A stretch of 64,000 bases of DNA from Proteus faecis (lineage in GTDB: Bacteria > Pseudomonadota > Gammaproteobacteria > Enterobacterales > Enterobacteriaceae), in assembly GCF_003144395.1 (NCBI RefSeq), contig NZ_PENZ01000007.1, forward strand, positions 166,470-230,469, given 5' to 3'. Below the pieces are notes generated by a model. That model saw nothing but the letters and a program-made list of their open reading frames with translations. It was not told the DNA's origin and ran no database searches. The translations under genes and the position numbers were made by a program. Below are positions 8,923 to 17,725 of this stretch, piece after piece; the first letter of the stretch is position 1; each line of letters begins with the position of its first letter.

Positions 8923-10410
8923 ATGATAAAAGATTATAAACGTTGGATAGTATTACTTCTGGTATCTAGCATGCTGTTTCTCATTGTTGTAGATGTAACC
9001 GTGCTTTATACCGCATTGCCACGTTTAACTCATGATTTAAACGCAAGTGCATCAGAAAAACTTTGGATAATGAATGCTTATCCATTAATTGTTGCCGGAT
9101 TATTACCCGCAGCAGGTATGCTCACAGACAGAATAGGTCATAAAACATTATTTATTAGTGGATTACCGCTATTTGCGCTCGCTTCATTGTGTGCCGCATT
9201 TTCACCTACAGCAACCTCATTAATTGCTTCTCGAGGTTTTTTAGCTGTGGGGGCAGCAATGAGTATGCCAGCAACACTATCAATAGTGCGTCAAGTTTTT
9301 AGCGATCCACAAGAGCGCGCTATTGCCATTGGTATTTGGTCTGCAGTTGCATCTGGCGGTGCAGCTTTAGGGCCCTTAATTGGCGGTATTTTATTAAATA
9401 ACTTCTGGTGGGGTTCTGTCTTTTTAATTAACGTCCCTATTGTTCTTTTGGTGTTGCCGTTTTCTATTTGGCTTATCCCTAAGTTTTCAGGACATGGTGA
9501 TCATAAAATTGATTATTTAAGCTCAGTACTCATTTTAGTGGGTTTGATCAGTGCCATTTATGCCTTAAAAGAGATAGGAAAACCTTATACACAGTGGAGT
9601 GAAGCTACGACTGCCACCCTTATTGCCGTCGCCTTTCTCACTCTATTTACTCTACGTCAACGTAAACAAACTCACCCAATGATTGACTTTAGGCTATTTA
9701 AAAATCGTTTTTTTAGTATTGGTATTTTAATGGCTGTACTTTCTATGGTGATCATAGTGGGCATTGAATTATTGCTTAGTCAACGTCTACAGCTTGTTGC
9801 CGGTTTTACCCCACTTAACGCTGCGCTGGTCATTTTACCTATTCCTGTTGGTTCTGTACTTGCTTCGCCATTGGCAGGTTATTTCTTGGTGCGTTTAGGT
9901 GAAGTTCGCTTAATTATTGCTGGATTTATGCTCACTTTAGTGGGAAATCTGTGGTTAATTGCCGTTTATCAAACAACATCACCCATGGTGTTAATGGGTA
10001 GCTTATTCTTAATTGGCTTTGGTTTAGGTATTATTTTTACCACCGCATCGGCGTCAATTATGTTGAGTGTTGCCGATAGGCAAGCAGGAATGGCCGCATC
10101 AATTGAAGATGTCGCTTATGAGCTAGGTAGTGTGATTGGTGTGACATTTATGGGCAGTTTGATGAGTACGGTATATACCTTAAAACTGGTATTACCTAAT
10201 TCATTAACCGTTGATGAGGCGGTATATGATAGTTTAGATGAAGCGCTTATTGTGGCAGAAAAATTGCCAATTGACGTGGCTTCTCTTGTAATATCCCAAG
10301 CAAATTTAGCCTTTGAAAATGCCTTTTTCGTCGTATTAATCGCCACAGCAATTATTACAGCACTTAGTTTGATTTTTTTACCTTATTGCTTACGTAGCAC
10401 AGTAAGATAA
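8923..10410 (+). CDS. smvA: DHA2-family MFS drug efflux pump, SmvA-like
   Basis: Fourteen-span proton-drug antiporter of the inner membrane exporting cationic biocides such as methyl viologen, quaternary ammonium compounds and chlorhexidine. The 495-residue protein matches the remembered SmvA sequence along its length: the first-span DVTVLYTALP, ELLWIMN-like EKLWIMNAYPLIVAG, motif A GMLTDRIGHKTLF, GAAMSMPATL, and motif C SGGAALGPLIGGILL followed by FYWGSVFLINVPI-like WWGSVFLINVPIV. Divergent from a TetR gene, with an operator between. A perfect hairpin terminator follows. Confidence 0.8.
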   Translation: MIKDYKRWIVLLLVSSMLFLIVVDVTVLYTALPRLTHDLNASASEKLWIMNAYPLIVAGLLPAAGMLTDRIGHKTLFISGLPLFALASLCAAFSPTATSLIASRGFLAVGAAMSMPATLSIVRQVFSDPQERAIAIGIWSAVASGGAALGPLIGGILLNNFWWGSVFLINVPIVLLVLPFSIWLIPKFSGHGDHKIDYLSSVLILVGLISAIYALKEIGKPYTQWSEATTATLIAVAFLTLFTLRQRKQTHPMIDFRLFKNRFFSIGILMAVLSMVIIVGIELLLSQRLQLVAGFTPLNAALVILPIPVGSVLASPLAGYFLVRLGEVRLIIAGFMLTLVGNLWLIAVYQTTSPMVLMGSLFLIGFGLGIIFTTASASIMLSVADRQAGMAASIEDVAYELGSVIGVTFMGSLMSTVYTLKLVLPNSLTVDEAVYDSLDEALIVAEKLPIDVASLVISQANLAFENAFFVVLIATAIITALSLIFLPYCLRSTVR

Positions 10411-10427
10411 AATCCACTTAATGATAA

Positions 10428-10462
10428 ATAACCTCACGCAATATAATGGTGCGTGAGGTTAT
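10428..10462. terminator. Bidirectional hairpin terminator
   Basis: A 13-base perfect inverted repeat (ATAACCTCACGCA / TGCGTGAGGTTAT) with a 9-base loop lies between the convergent smvA-like gene and the antiporter gene ending at 10484. There is no long T run on either strand, so efficiency is uncertain. Confidence 0.7.
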
Positions 10463-10483
10463 TAACTGCAATATTAAGTGATA

Positions 10484-11995
10484 TTAAAGCGTAATAATTC
10501 CTTTCATTAATAACCCTACTACGACGACATCAAGCAATAATAAAATGGCTAAATAAAGTATCTCTTTTGCTTGGAAAATAGGTTTATTATCATGTTTTTC
10601 TTTACGTGACCAAATAAAAATGGGCAATCCGCAAGTTAACAAAATAGGCACTAACGCCACATACTGAATTTGGCTTGCATACAAAATAAAGAGGCAGAAA
10701 ATAACACCTAATACACCACTCAATAATGCTAATTGTCTTCCCGTTTTTGCATATTGATCATATTGGCGATTAATACAAATCTTGGTGATATAAAGTGTTG
10801 TAGTAATATAGGCAGGAACAACCATTAACGCGCTAATGTTATACATTGTATTCCACGCATTATTAGAAAAATAAACTAATAGCATTGCCGCCTGCATAAC
10901 AATACTACTTACCCACAATGATGTATTTGCCGCTTGATTTTTATTCGTACGAGCAAAGACCTTAGGAAATGCGCCCTTTTGACCTGCAACCATTGGGATT
11001 TCAGCACATAACATTGTCCATGCTAACCACCCCGCTAATACAGAAATAATCAACCCAACATTCATTAGCCAATCTCCCCAATTTCCAACAACTTTCGCTA
11101 ATACACCCGCTGTTGATGGATTACTTAATTGAGCTAATTGTGTTTGAGGCATAACACCAAAGGGTAATACTGATAATAGAATATAAATAATTAATGCCAA
11201 TAAAAATCCTAATAAGGTTGCTTTACCCACATCTTTCTTATTTTTTGCTCTACCCGATAAAACAACAGCACCTTCCACACCAATAAATGACCACAATGTT
11301 ACCGTCATCGGTGCCAAGATTTGTGACATTAACGATACAGGCTCTGACTTATTACCAACAGTGCTCATGATTTGAGGAGATGTTCCCCAAAAATTACTAA
11401 ATAATTGGTAATAATCAATAAGAACACCAAGCACAATAACAAATAAAATCAATGGCACTAATTTAGCAATGGTTCCGAGTGTATTAACAAAGCCTGCTAC
11501 TTTCGTTCCTGATAACACTAAAAAGTTATAGCCCCAAATTAAAATAGAACCACAGATAATCGAATTTAAGTTATTACCGTCAGTAAAGACACCGGGGAAA
11601 AACTGATCAAATGCATCCATCAAGATAACGGCAAATGCCACATTACCAAATGCAGTCATTAACCAATAACCCCAAGCCACATTAAATCCAATAAAAGAAC
11701 CAAAACCCTCTTGTGCATACATATATACACCTGCCTGAAGGTCGGGTCTTAAATCCGATAACAAGCGAAATGCATTAGCAATAAAATAAACGCCAATACC
11801 CGCAATAATCCATGCAATAAGCACAGGACCTATTGCTGAACTTGCTGCGGTATTTTGTGGCAAGCTAAACACACCACCACCTAACATTGAACCTACAACA
11901 ATTGCAATGAGTGCCAATAAGCCCAATTTGGCACCACTATTTCCCGTTGTATTCGTGGCGTTACTTGATGATGTTATTTCAGATTTGTTCGCCAT
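10484..11995 (-). CDS. APA-family amino acid antiporter B (ArcD/AdiC/PotE-like)
   Basis: Twelve-span inner-membrane antiporter of the basic amino acid/polyamine type, predicted to exchange an external amino acid for the decarboxylated amine. The 503-residue protein has the APA signature GSMLGGGVFSLPQN near residues 35-48, ending a first helix; SFIGVEGAVVLSGRAKNKKDVGKATLLG near 236-263 is the conserved amphipathic loop. An unusually Ser/Thr/Asn-rich 20-residue N-tail precedes the first span. AAGAGG precedes the ATG. It is the last gene of a leftward group: antiporter A, decarboxylase, antiporter B. Closest remembered families are arginine:ornithine antiporters (ArcD/YdgI); the real substrate is not decided. 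Confidence 0.82.
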   Translation of the reverse strand: MANKSEITSSSNATNTTGNSGAKLGLLALIAIVVGSMLGGGVFSLPQNTAASSAIGPVLIAWIIAGIGVYFIANAFRLLSDLRPDLQAGVYMYAQEGFGSFIGFNVAWGYWLMTAFGNVAFAVILMDAFDQFFPGVFTDGNNLNSIICGSILIWGYNFLVLSGTKVAGFVNTLGTIAKLVPLILFVIVLGVLIDYYQLFSNFWGTSPQIMSTVGNKSEPVSLMSQILAPMTVTLWSFIGVEGAVVLSGRAKNKKDVGKATLLGFLLALIIYILLSVLPFGVMPQTQLAQLSNPSTAGVLAKVVGNWGDWLMNVGLIISVLAGWLAWTMLCAEIPMVAGQKGAFPKVFARTNKNQAANTSLWVSSIVMQAAMLLVYFSNNAWNTMYNISALMVVPAYITTTLYITKICINRQYDQYAKTGRQLALLSGVLGVIFCLFILYASQIQYVALVPILLTCGLPIFIWSRKEKHDNKPIFQAKEILYLAILLLLDVVVVGLLMKGIITL

Positions 11996-12022
11996 AAAAA
12001 ACCTCTTATCTCCAGATAATCC

Positions 12023-12050
12023 TATCTGGCACTTTAATCAGTGCCAGATA
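12023..12050 (-). other. Intercistronic hairpin between decarboxylase and antiporter B
   Basis: TATCTGGCACT and AGTGCCAGATA form an 11-base perfect stem with a 6-base loop. On the transcribed (minus) strand no T run follows, so this is more likely an RNA-processing, stability or partial-termination element than a full terminator. It lies between the decarboxylase stop (12080) and the antiporter start (11995). Confidence 0.6.
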
Positions 12051-12079
12051 TTTTGATAAAATTGTTATCTCGTTATTGA

Positions 12080-14452
12080 TTATTGACGGCCTTTCTTAAT
12101 AGCAGAAACATGGCGTTTAAATTTTATATGTGAAGGCAACACTTTCGCCTCGCGTTCATCTTCAACAATGGCTCTAACCCAAAAATCTCCGTTTTCATCT
12201 ACATTAATTCCCTGAATTTCATGCTCAAATCCTGGGAATTCTTTATCAAAGTTCTGTAATGCTTTAAGGTAACCAATAATACCTTGATCCCCTTTAGGTA
12301 GGCGTTCACCAGGCATAAGTACAGGAATTCCTGGTGGGTAAGGGACTAACATAGTCGCAGAAATACGGCCTGAAAAATCATCTAGAGGGATATGCTCTGC
12401 TTTATAACGAACCACTTTTTGGTAAGCATCAGCAGGGGACATTACAGGTGTAGGGTCAGTATTTACCGCCTCACTAATATGTTTCATTAAATCCAACTCA
12501 TCCATCTTATTGTGCATAGTTTGGCAAAGTTGTTTTAATGTCATTTTTGCATATTTAGGAGACGCTTCTTTAAGTGATGGGATTGCTTCTGTCGCTAACG
12601 CATTTGAATCATAGAGTTTTTTAAAGGTGAGTAAACTTTCTAATAGTGTTCCCCATTTTCCTTTTGTCACTCCGACAGAGAACAGAATTAAAATGGTGTA
12701 ATCTCCTGTTCTTGCGATCTCAATACGACGATCATCTAAAAATTTCGTGATGATATAACCAGGAATACCCATTTTTTGGTATTGGCCATCCGCGGTAATT
12801 CCGGGGCAAGTTATCGTCACTTTCACAGGATCTAGCATACTGTCGCTATCGGCAATATCTTCATCAGAAAAACCATGCCATTTATCACCCGCTTTTAATG
12901 TCCAGCAATCTGACTCTTGGCTTAACAGATTAAGAGGCGCTTGCTCAAAACTGTGGCTTTCACCTGTTTTCGGATCACGTACTTGGGTCGGTTGTAATAC
13001 ATCAAAGAACCACTCTGATTCACCATTCTGTTCTTTTAATTGACGTTTGACAGAGACAACCGCCTTACGAAAACCAATGGCTTCTTCAATCGATTCCTGT
13101 ACTAAAGATAGACCTGATTCACCTTTCATCATACCAACAGCAACATCAATAGAAGCAATAATTGGGTAATAAGGCGATGTTGTGCCATGCATCATAAATG
13201 AGTCATTAAAATCATCAAAATTTAAAGGTGCACGATCACTTTTCTTCACATGGATCATCGATGCCATAGAGAGTGATGGCAACATTTTATGTGTTGATTG
13301 CACTGCAAAAATGGTAGGACGGTTTGGCATATCCTCAGCAACATCCATCGCAAAACGATTTTTATACAGAGGATGAAAACGCGCATAAGCATACCATGCT
13401 TCATCAAAATGAATACGAGGTACACTGACGGCTAAATTCTTTACGACATCATTGACATTGTAACAAAAACCATCATAAGTACAGTTGGTAACCACGGCAT
13501 AAGTAGGCTCCGTACTAACGGCACCTTCTGCTAGCGGGCTCTCTTTTATCAGTTGACTAATACTTGCTTGTGATAATCGTTTGGTTGGAATAGGGCCAAT
13601 TAATCCATATCCATTACGTGTTGGTTTCAAATAAACAGGGCGTCCTTGTGAAAGCGTCAAACCATGATTAAGCGATTTATGGCAGTTTCTATCAACGACT
13701 ACGATTTCATTAGCGCCTACAGCACCTTGAGCAACAATACGGTTAGAGCCTGATGAACCAGACACACCATAAAATGTCCAATCAGCACCGAATAGCTCTG
13801 CGGCAATTTCTTCTGATGTTTTTGATGGACCGGCATGAATAAGATAATCACCCATTTCAGCCGTAGCGACACCAATATCCGCCCGCATCATATTTTCACC
13901 AAAGAAATTAATAAACTCGATGCCAATAGGATGTTTTAAATATGCCATACCGCCCATATGCCCAGGGCAATCCCAGTAATAATCACCATCCTCAGTGAAA
14001 TTTTTTAATGTTTTAAAATAAGGCGGTAAAAGGCTTTCTGCATAGCGATGGATTAACGTATAAATGCGATTCGCCGTAAATGTAGCTGTTTCTGAATAAA
14101 GATAGATATATTCGCTAACTTCTTTGAGAATATTGATAGAGACATTATCTGTAATATTTTCTTCGGAGATTAATAATATCGGTGTATCTGAATTTCTCTG
14201 TCTGAATAATGAAATAAAACCTTCGGCTTCTATATTCATTTTGGGATTGTTATTATCCCAAAAAATACCAATAGCACTATATTTTGGGCTTTCTTTTATA
14301 TATTTAATGCCATGATGAATATTATCTGCAATTTGGGCTACAAATCCACGTTCAGCAATTGCTTTTTGTAAAGATGTTAATGCCTGTTTAGCCGGGCTAT
14401 CTTCTTTTAGCCCAGATGAAGAGACAAATAATACATTATGATTAAATTTCAC
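12080..14452 (-). CDS. Pyridoxal-phosphate basic amino acid decarboxylase (AdiA/LdcA/CadA family)
   Basis: Group III decarboxylase that consumes a proton while converting arginine, lysine or ornithine to its amine. Numbered from the GTG at 14452 (preceded by GGAGGTG; an in-frame ATG lies at 14464), it has an N-terminal wing/receiver-like domain (1-145), the PLP domain with DCPGHMGGMAY at 161-171, RNCHKS at 255-260, HFDEAWYAY at 348-356 and the Schiff-base lysine in STHKML (Lys389), then a C-terminal domain with VPYPPGIPVLMPGE. HFDEAWY and the long C-region resemble AdiA and Pseudomonas LdcA more than SpeF. At about 790 residues it is longer than AdiA (755) or CadA (715), with a basic C-terminal tail of about 30 residues. 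Substrate is unresolved. Confidence 0.85.
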   Translation of the reverse strand: MKFNHNVLFVSSSGLKEDSPAKQALTSLQKAIAERGFVAQIADNIHHGIKYIKESPKYSAIGIFWDNNNPKMNIEAEGFISLFRQRNSDTPILLISEENITDNVSINILKEVSEYIYLYSETATFTANRIYTLIHRYAESLLPPYFKTLKNFTEDGDYYWDCPGHMGGMAYLKHPIGIEFINFFGENMMRADIGVATAEMGDYLIHAGPSKTSEEIAAELFGADWTFYGVSGSSGSNRIVAQGAVGANEIVVVDRNCHKSLNHGLTLSQGRPVYLKPTRNGYGLIGPIPTKRLSQASISQLIKESPLAEGAVSTEPTYAVVTNCTYDGFCYNVNDVVKNLAVSVPRIHFDEAWYAYARFHPLYKNRFAMDVAEDMPNRPTIFAVQSTHKMLPSLSMASMIHVKKSDRAPLNFDDFNDSFMMHGTTSPYYPIIASIDVAVGMMKGESGLSLVQESIEEAIGFRKAVVSVKRQLKEQNGESEWFFDVLQPTQVRDPKTGESHSFEQAPLNLLSQESDCWTLKAGDKWHGFSDEDIADSDSMLDPVKVTITCPGITADGQYQKMGIPGYIITKFLDDRRIEIARTGDYTILILFSVGVTKGKWGTLLESLLTFKKLYDSNALATEAIPSLKEASPKYAKMTLKQLCQTMHNKMDELDLMKHISEAVNTDPTPVMSPADAYQKVVRYKAEHIPLDDFSGRISATMLVPYPPGIPVLMPGERLPKGDQGIIGYLKALQNFDKEFPGFEHEIQGINVDENGDFWVRAIVEDEREAKVLPSHIKFKRHVSAIKKGRQ

Positions 14453-14553
14453 GGACACCTCCATAGGTATCAAATACCTATATTTATTAGGTTTACATTA
14501 CATTACTCATTTTACTTCACAAAAAATAAGTTAGTCATTTCACAATAATCAAA

Positions 14554-16014
14554 TTAAAATTTAATAAAATCATTCAAATATAAAATAATAGTTAATATGT
14601 CCAGCATGATAATAAAAATAAAGAACATGCGTTCTGTGGGCGTAAATATCACTTTTTTCTCTTGGTATCGAGACCACACAAAGAGGGGAATACCCAAAGT
14701 CAGTAAAATAGGAACCATTGCTAAATACTTTATTTCACAGGCATAAAACATAAATAGACAAAAGGCTAATCCAATAAAACCACTAACCAAGGCTGAGATT
14801 TTTCCTTTATCTGCATATTTAGAAAAATCACCTGATAAGCAGAGTTGTAATAAATATGCAGAAGAAGTTAAATAAGCAGGTAAAACCATTAATGCGGAAA
14901 TGGCTAACATTGTTAACCAAGCATTATTGGAGAAATAAACAACAAAGACGACTAACTGCATAAATAGGCTACTGACCCAAAGTGATACGCTAGCAGCGCC
15001 ATTTTCATTTTTAGTGGCAAAGGCTTTCGGGAAAGTTCCATTCTGAGCCGCGGCCATAGGAATTTCAGCACAAATCATTGTCCACGCTAACCAACTGGTT
15101 AATACGGAAACCAAAACGCCGATATTAATTAACCATTCCCCCCAATCTCCTGACACTGTTTTTAATATTCCTGCCGTAGATGGGGTTGGTATCATGCTCA
15201 ATGTTTTTTGAGATAAAACACCAAAAGGTAATATTGAAATAAAAATACAAATAATAAGTGAGACGATAAAGCCGATCAAAGTGGCTTTACTCACATCTTT
15301 CTTATTTCGAGCGCGTCCAGATAACGCAACAGCGCCTTCTACACCGATAAAACACCACAAAGCAACATCGAGTGGCGCTAATATTTGTTCTGAAATAGAA
15401 CCCAGATTATCAGCGGGTATAGAGGCAGAATTTCCCCAAAAATTATTGGTGAGTTCTTCATAATTAAGAAAATAAACGAGAATAAAAACAAAAATACTTA
15501 AAGGAATTAACTTAGCAAATGTACCAATAATATTAATTGCACCCGCTAGCTTTGTACCAGATAAAACAAGGTAATTAAATCCCCAGATGAGAATGGAGGC
15601 ACCAATAATAGAAGGAATATTATTTCCCCCCTTAAAATCACCAGGTAAAAAATAATTTAAAGTATCCATAACCATAATAGCAAAAGCAACATTGCTAAAT
15701 ATGGTCATTAACCAATAGCCCCACGCCACAATAAAAGCGACAAAAGATCCAAATCCTTCACGAGCATACATATAAATACCCGCTTGGAGATCTGGACGAA
15801 CGTCAGATAGCACCATAAAAATGCGAGCAATAAAATACATGCCAAAACCACAAATAAGCCAAGCAACAATAACTGGACCGACTTCCGATGTTGCAGCCAT
15901 ATTTTGTGGTAGACCATCAACACCACTGCCTATCATTGAACTAATGACGATAGCAACAAGTGCAAGCAAGCCTATTTTTTGGCTTGTATTTTTATTAGAA
16001 GCGCCCTTTGACAT
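14554..16014 (-). CDS. APA-family amino acid antiporter A (ArcD/AdiC/PotE-like)
   Basis: First gene of the leftward decarboxylase group; 486 residues, twelve predicted membrane spans. It is a clear paralogue of antiporter B at 10484-11995: shared blocks include VGPVIVAWLICGFGMYFIA, RPDLQAGIYMYAREGFGSF and FIGVEGAVALSGRARNKKDVSKATLIGF. The APA signature is altered from GGGVFSLP to GSGVDGLPQN, with Asp in place of Phe in the substrate-binding turn, so its substrate may differ from that of its paralogue. It starts at ATG 16014 after TAGGG and ends 80 bases from the decarboxylase. Confidence 0.82.
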   Translation of the reverse strand: MSKGASNKNTSQKIGLLALVAIVISSMIGSGVDGLPQNMAATSEVGPVIVAWLICGFGMYFIARIFMVLSDVRPDLQAGIYMYAREGFGSFVAFIVAWGYWLMTIFSNVAFAIMVMDTLNYFLPGDFKGGNNIPSIIGASILIWGFNYLVLSGTKLAGAINIIGTFAKLIPLSIFVFILVYFLNYEELTNNFWGNSASIPADNLGSISEQILAPLDVALWCFIGVEGAVALSGRARNKKDVSKATLIGFIVSLIICIFISILPFGVLSQKTLSMIPTPSTAGILKTVSGDWGEWLINIGVLVSVLTSWLAWTMICAEIPMAAAQNGTFPKAFATKNENGAASVSLWVSSLFMQLVVFVVYFSNNAWLTMLAISALMVLPAYLTSSAYLLQLCLSGDFSKYADKGKISALVSGFIGLAFCLFMFYACEIKYLAMVPILLTLGIPLFVWSRYQEKKVIFTPTERMFFIFIIMLDILTIILYLNDFIKF

Positions 16015-16494
16015 ATTATTATTAACCCTATTGCAACAATAATTTTATTAAAACTATTAGTTAATTTTTAATTATAGTTAAATATAAAAATGATACAGGT
16101 TTTATCCTATATATCACTGTAATAATGATGTGTATAACCTATTTAAGATGAACAATCGTATACTATGTGATAATTATTTAATCATCTTGAGATAAAAAAT
16201 AACAAACAAAACAACTAAAAAATAGATATAAGTCAAAAAAAATACTCACATAAGAATAATTATAATTTATTCATTGTGTTAGACATAAAAAACTAATTAT
16301 TATTAATCTTATTAAGATGATTATAATTGTATATTTAAACCTTTATAAAAAAGTCACCATATAAAAAATTCAAGTAGTTAAAGACAAAAAACCTTATTTA
16401 AAAACAATCTACATAGTTAATATTACTTACGTATTAATATGTAGATGTTTATATTAAGAATATACTTTTTAAATAGGTGTTCTTAATTTGGATA
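16015..16494. other. AT-rich intergenic region upstream of antiporter A
   Basis: About 480 bases, very rich in A and T, with no open reading frame or RNA gene that I can recognise. It must hold the promoter of the antiporter-decarboxylase group and the 3' end of the AraC-type transcript. The composition would suit H-NS silencing. Confidence 0.4.
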
Positions 16495-17280
16495 TTAAAA
16501 ACAATCTATATTTAATCCATCCATACTAAAGTGAGAAGGCGATTGCCCCATCTGCTTTTTAAACATCGTTGAGAAAGAGCCAGCGCTGTTATAACCCAAA
16601 TCAAAAGCAATTTCGGTGATCCCACGACCGGATAAGATTTGTGTTAATGAATTCAACAAACAGACTTGTTGTCGCCATTGTGAAAATGACATCCCTGTTT
16701 GTTGACGGAAAAAACGGCTAAAAGAGCGCTCACTTTTATGTAATTTATCTGCCCACTGTTGAGGTAAAGAATCTATTTTAGGATCACGAATAAAATCACG
16801 GCATAATTTCGCTAATTTACTGTCTTGCGGAATAGGTGCAAAAAACGGTAACGGTTTTGCTTTCGCTAATTCACATAAAATTAGCTGCATTAAAAAGCCA
16901 TCTCGCCCTTTTTTATCATATTCTGCGGGCACATCTACCGCTTCAAGCAATAGTTGACGAAAAAGAGGAGAAACACTGACCACTTCACATTGTTTGCTAT
17001 GACGAGGTGCTGCTGAAGGCTCAATATACAAGCTTCGGGTGCTCACATCTAACATACGAGTTTCATGCCCAGTTTCTGGCGGGATCCAAACGCCACAAGA
17101 CGGTGGAATAACCCACTCACCATCATCTGTACTCACTTCAATTAAACCTGTGGCAGGGTATAAAAACTGAGCTCGGCGATGTTGATGAGTTTCTAACAAC
17201 GTATTGGGCAAATAGTCTGTACCCAGCGCAATAACATCTCGGTCAAGTGAATCAACGCTTTTTAAAGGTACATTTCTCAC
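16495..17280 (-). CDS. AraC-family regulator with cupin sensor (NimR/YeaM-like)
   Basis: A 261-residue transcription factor with an N-terminal cupin domain (HQHRRAQFLYPATGLIEVSTDDGEW region, then a WVIPPxxGVWIPPxxxH pattern) and a C-terminal AraC DNA-binding domain (RSFSRFFRQQTGMSFSQWRQ and ITEIAFDLGYNSAGSFSTMF). The WIPPETGHE pattern is typical of the NimR/YeaM group. The likely start is a GTG at 17280, since no ATG exists nearby; the ribosome site is weak. It is a lone gene between the antiporter promoter region and the dms operon, and could act on either or on a distant target. Confidence 0.78.
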   Translation of the reverse strand: MRNVPLKSVDSLDRDVIALGTDYLPNTLLETHQHRRAQFLYPATGLIEVSTDDGEWVIPPSCGVWIPPETGHETRMLDVSTRSLYIEPSAAPRHSKQCEVVSVSPLFRQLLLEAVDVPAEYDKKGRDGFLMQLILCELAKAKPLPFFAPIPQDSKLAKLCRDFIRDPKIDSLPQQWADKLHKSERSFSRFFRQQTGMSFSQWRQQVCLLNSLTQILSGRGITEIAFDLGYNSAGSFSTMFKKQMGQSPSHFSMDGLNIDCF

Positions 17281-17725
17281 AATTTAGGTAGCTCTCTTTC
17301 TATTTTCGTTCTTTTAATATAGCAGTTATCCCACACTCTACACACCAGCAAATAATGACCTATATAATTAAAATCGCTATATATTTAAATAAACAATGCA
17401 AGTGACTTATATGAAATTTCAACCTTCTTGATATCTATTTAATAAATTCTATTAACAATCAAAAAACGCGCTTTTAACACACCTCGGAAATAGGCTGAAA
17501 TTCAAATGTCATTGTCTGGTTTTAGAATGTTGGCAAAAGATTAATCAACTACTATCCCTCTCGCAGAGGTGATTTAGAGCACTCTGCAATTATCTATGCA
17601 TTCAATAATAATGCAGCGGATACCAGACATTCCCTTTATTCATAGCCTAGAAAAATCACGCACATTCTTTATATCAAGTATCGGGTATATCGGGATCCGC
17701 CTATTATGTTTAAGGTAGAGTTCAT
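17281..17725. promoter_or_regulatory. Divergent intergenic region araC-type gene / dmsA
   Basis: About 445 bases without a gene. It should hold the leftward araC-type promoter and the anaerobic dms promoter. The best FNR-like sequence by eye is TTGAT-ATCT-ATTTA at 17428-17441, with a perfect left half but a poor right half, and it lies far (about 290 bases) from dmsA. No Mo or nitrate-regulator site was identified. Confidence 0.35.

Noticed and set aside
17530..17550. AAAGATTAATCAAC looked like an FNR site for dmsA
   Set aside because: Only the right half ATCAA fits; the left half lacks TTGAT at the needed spacing.
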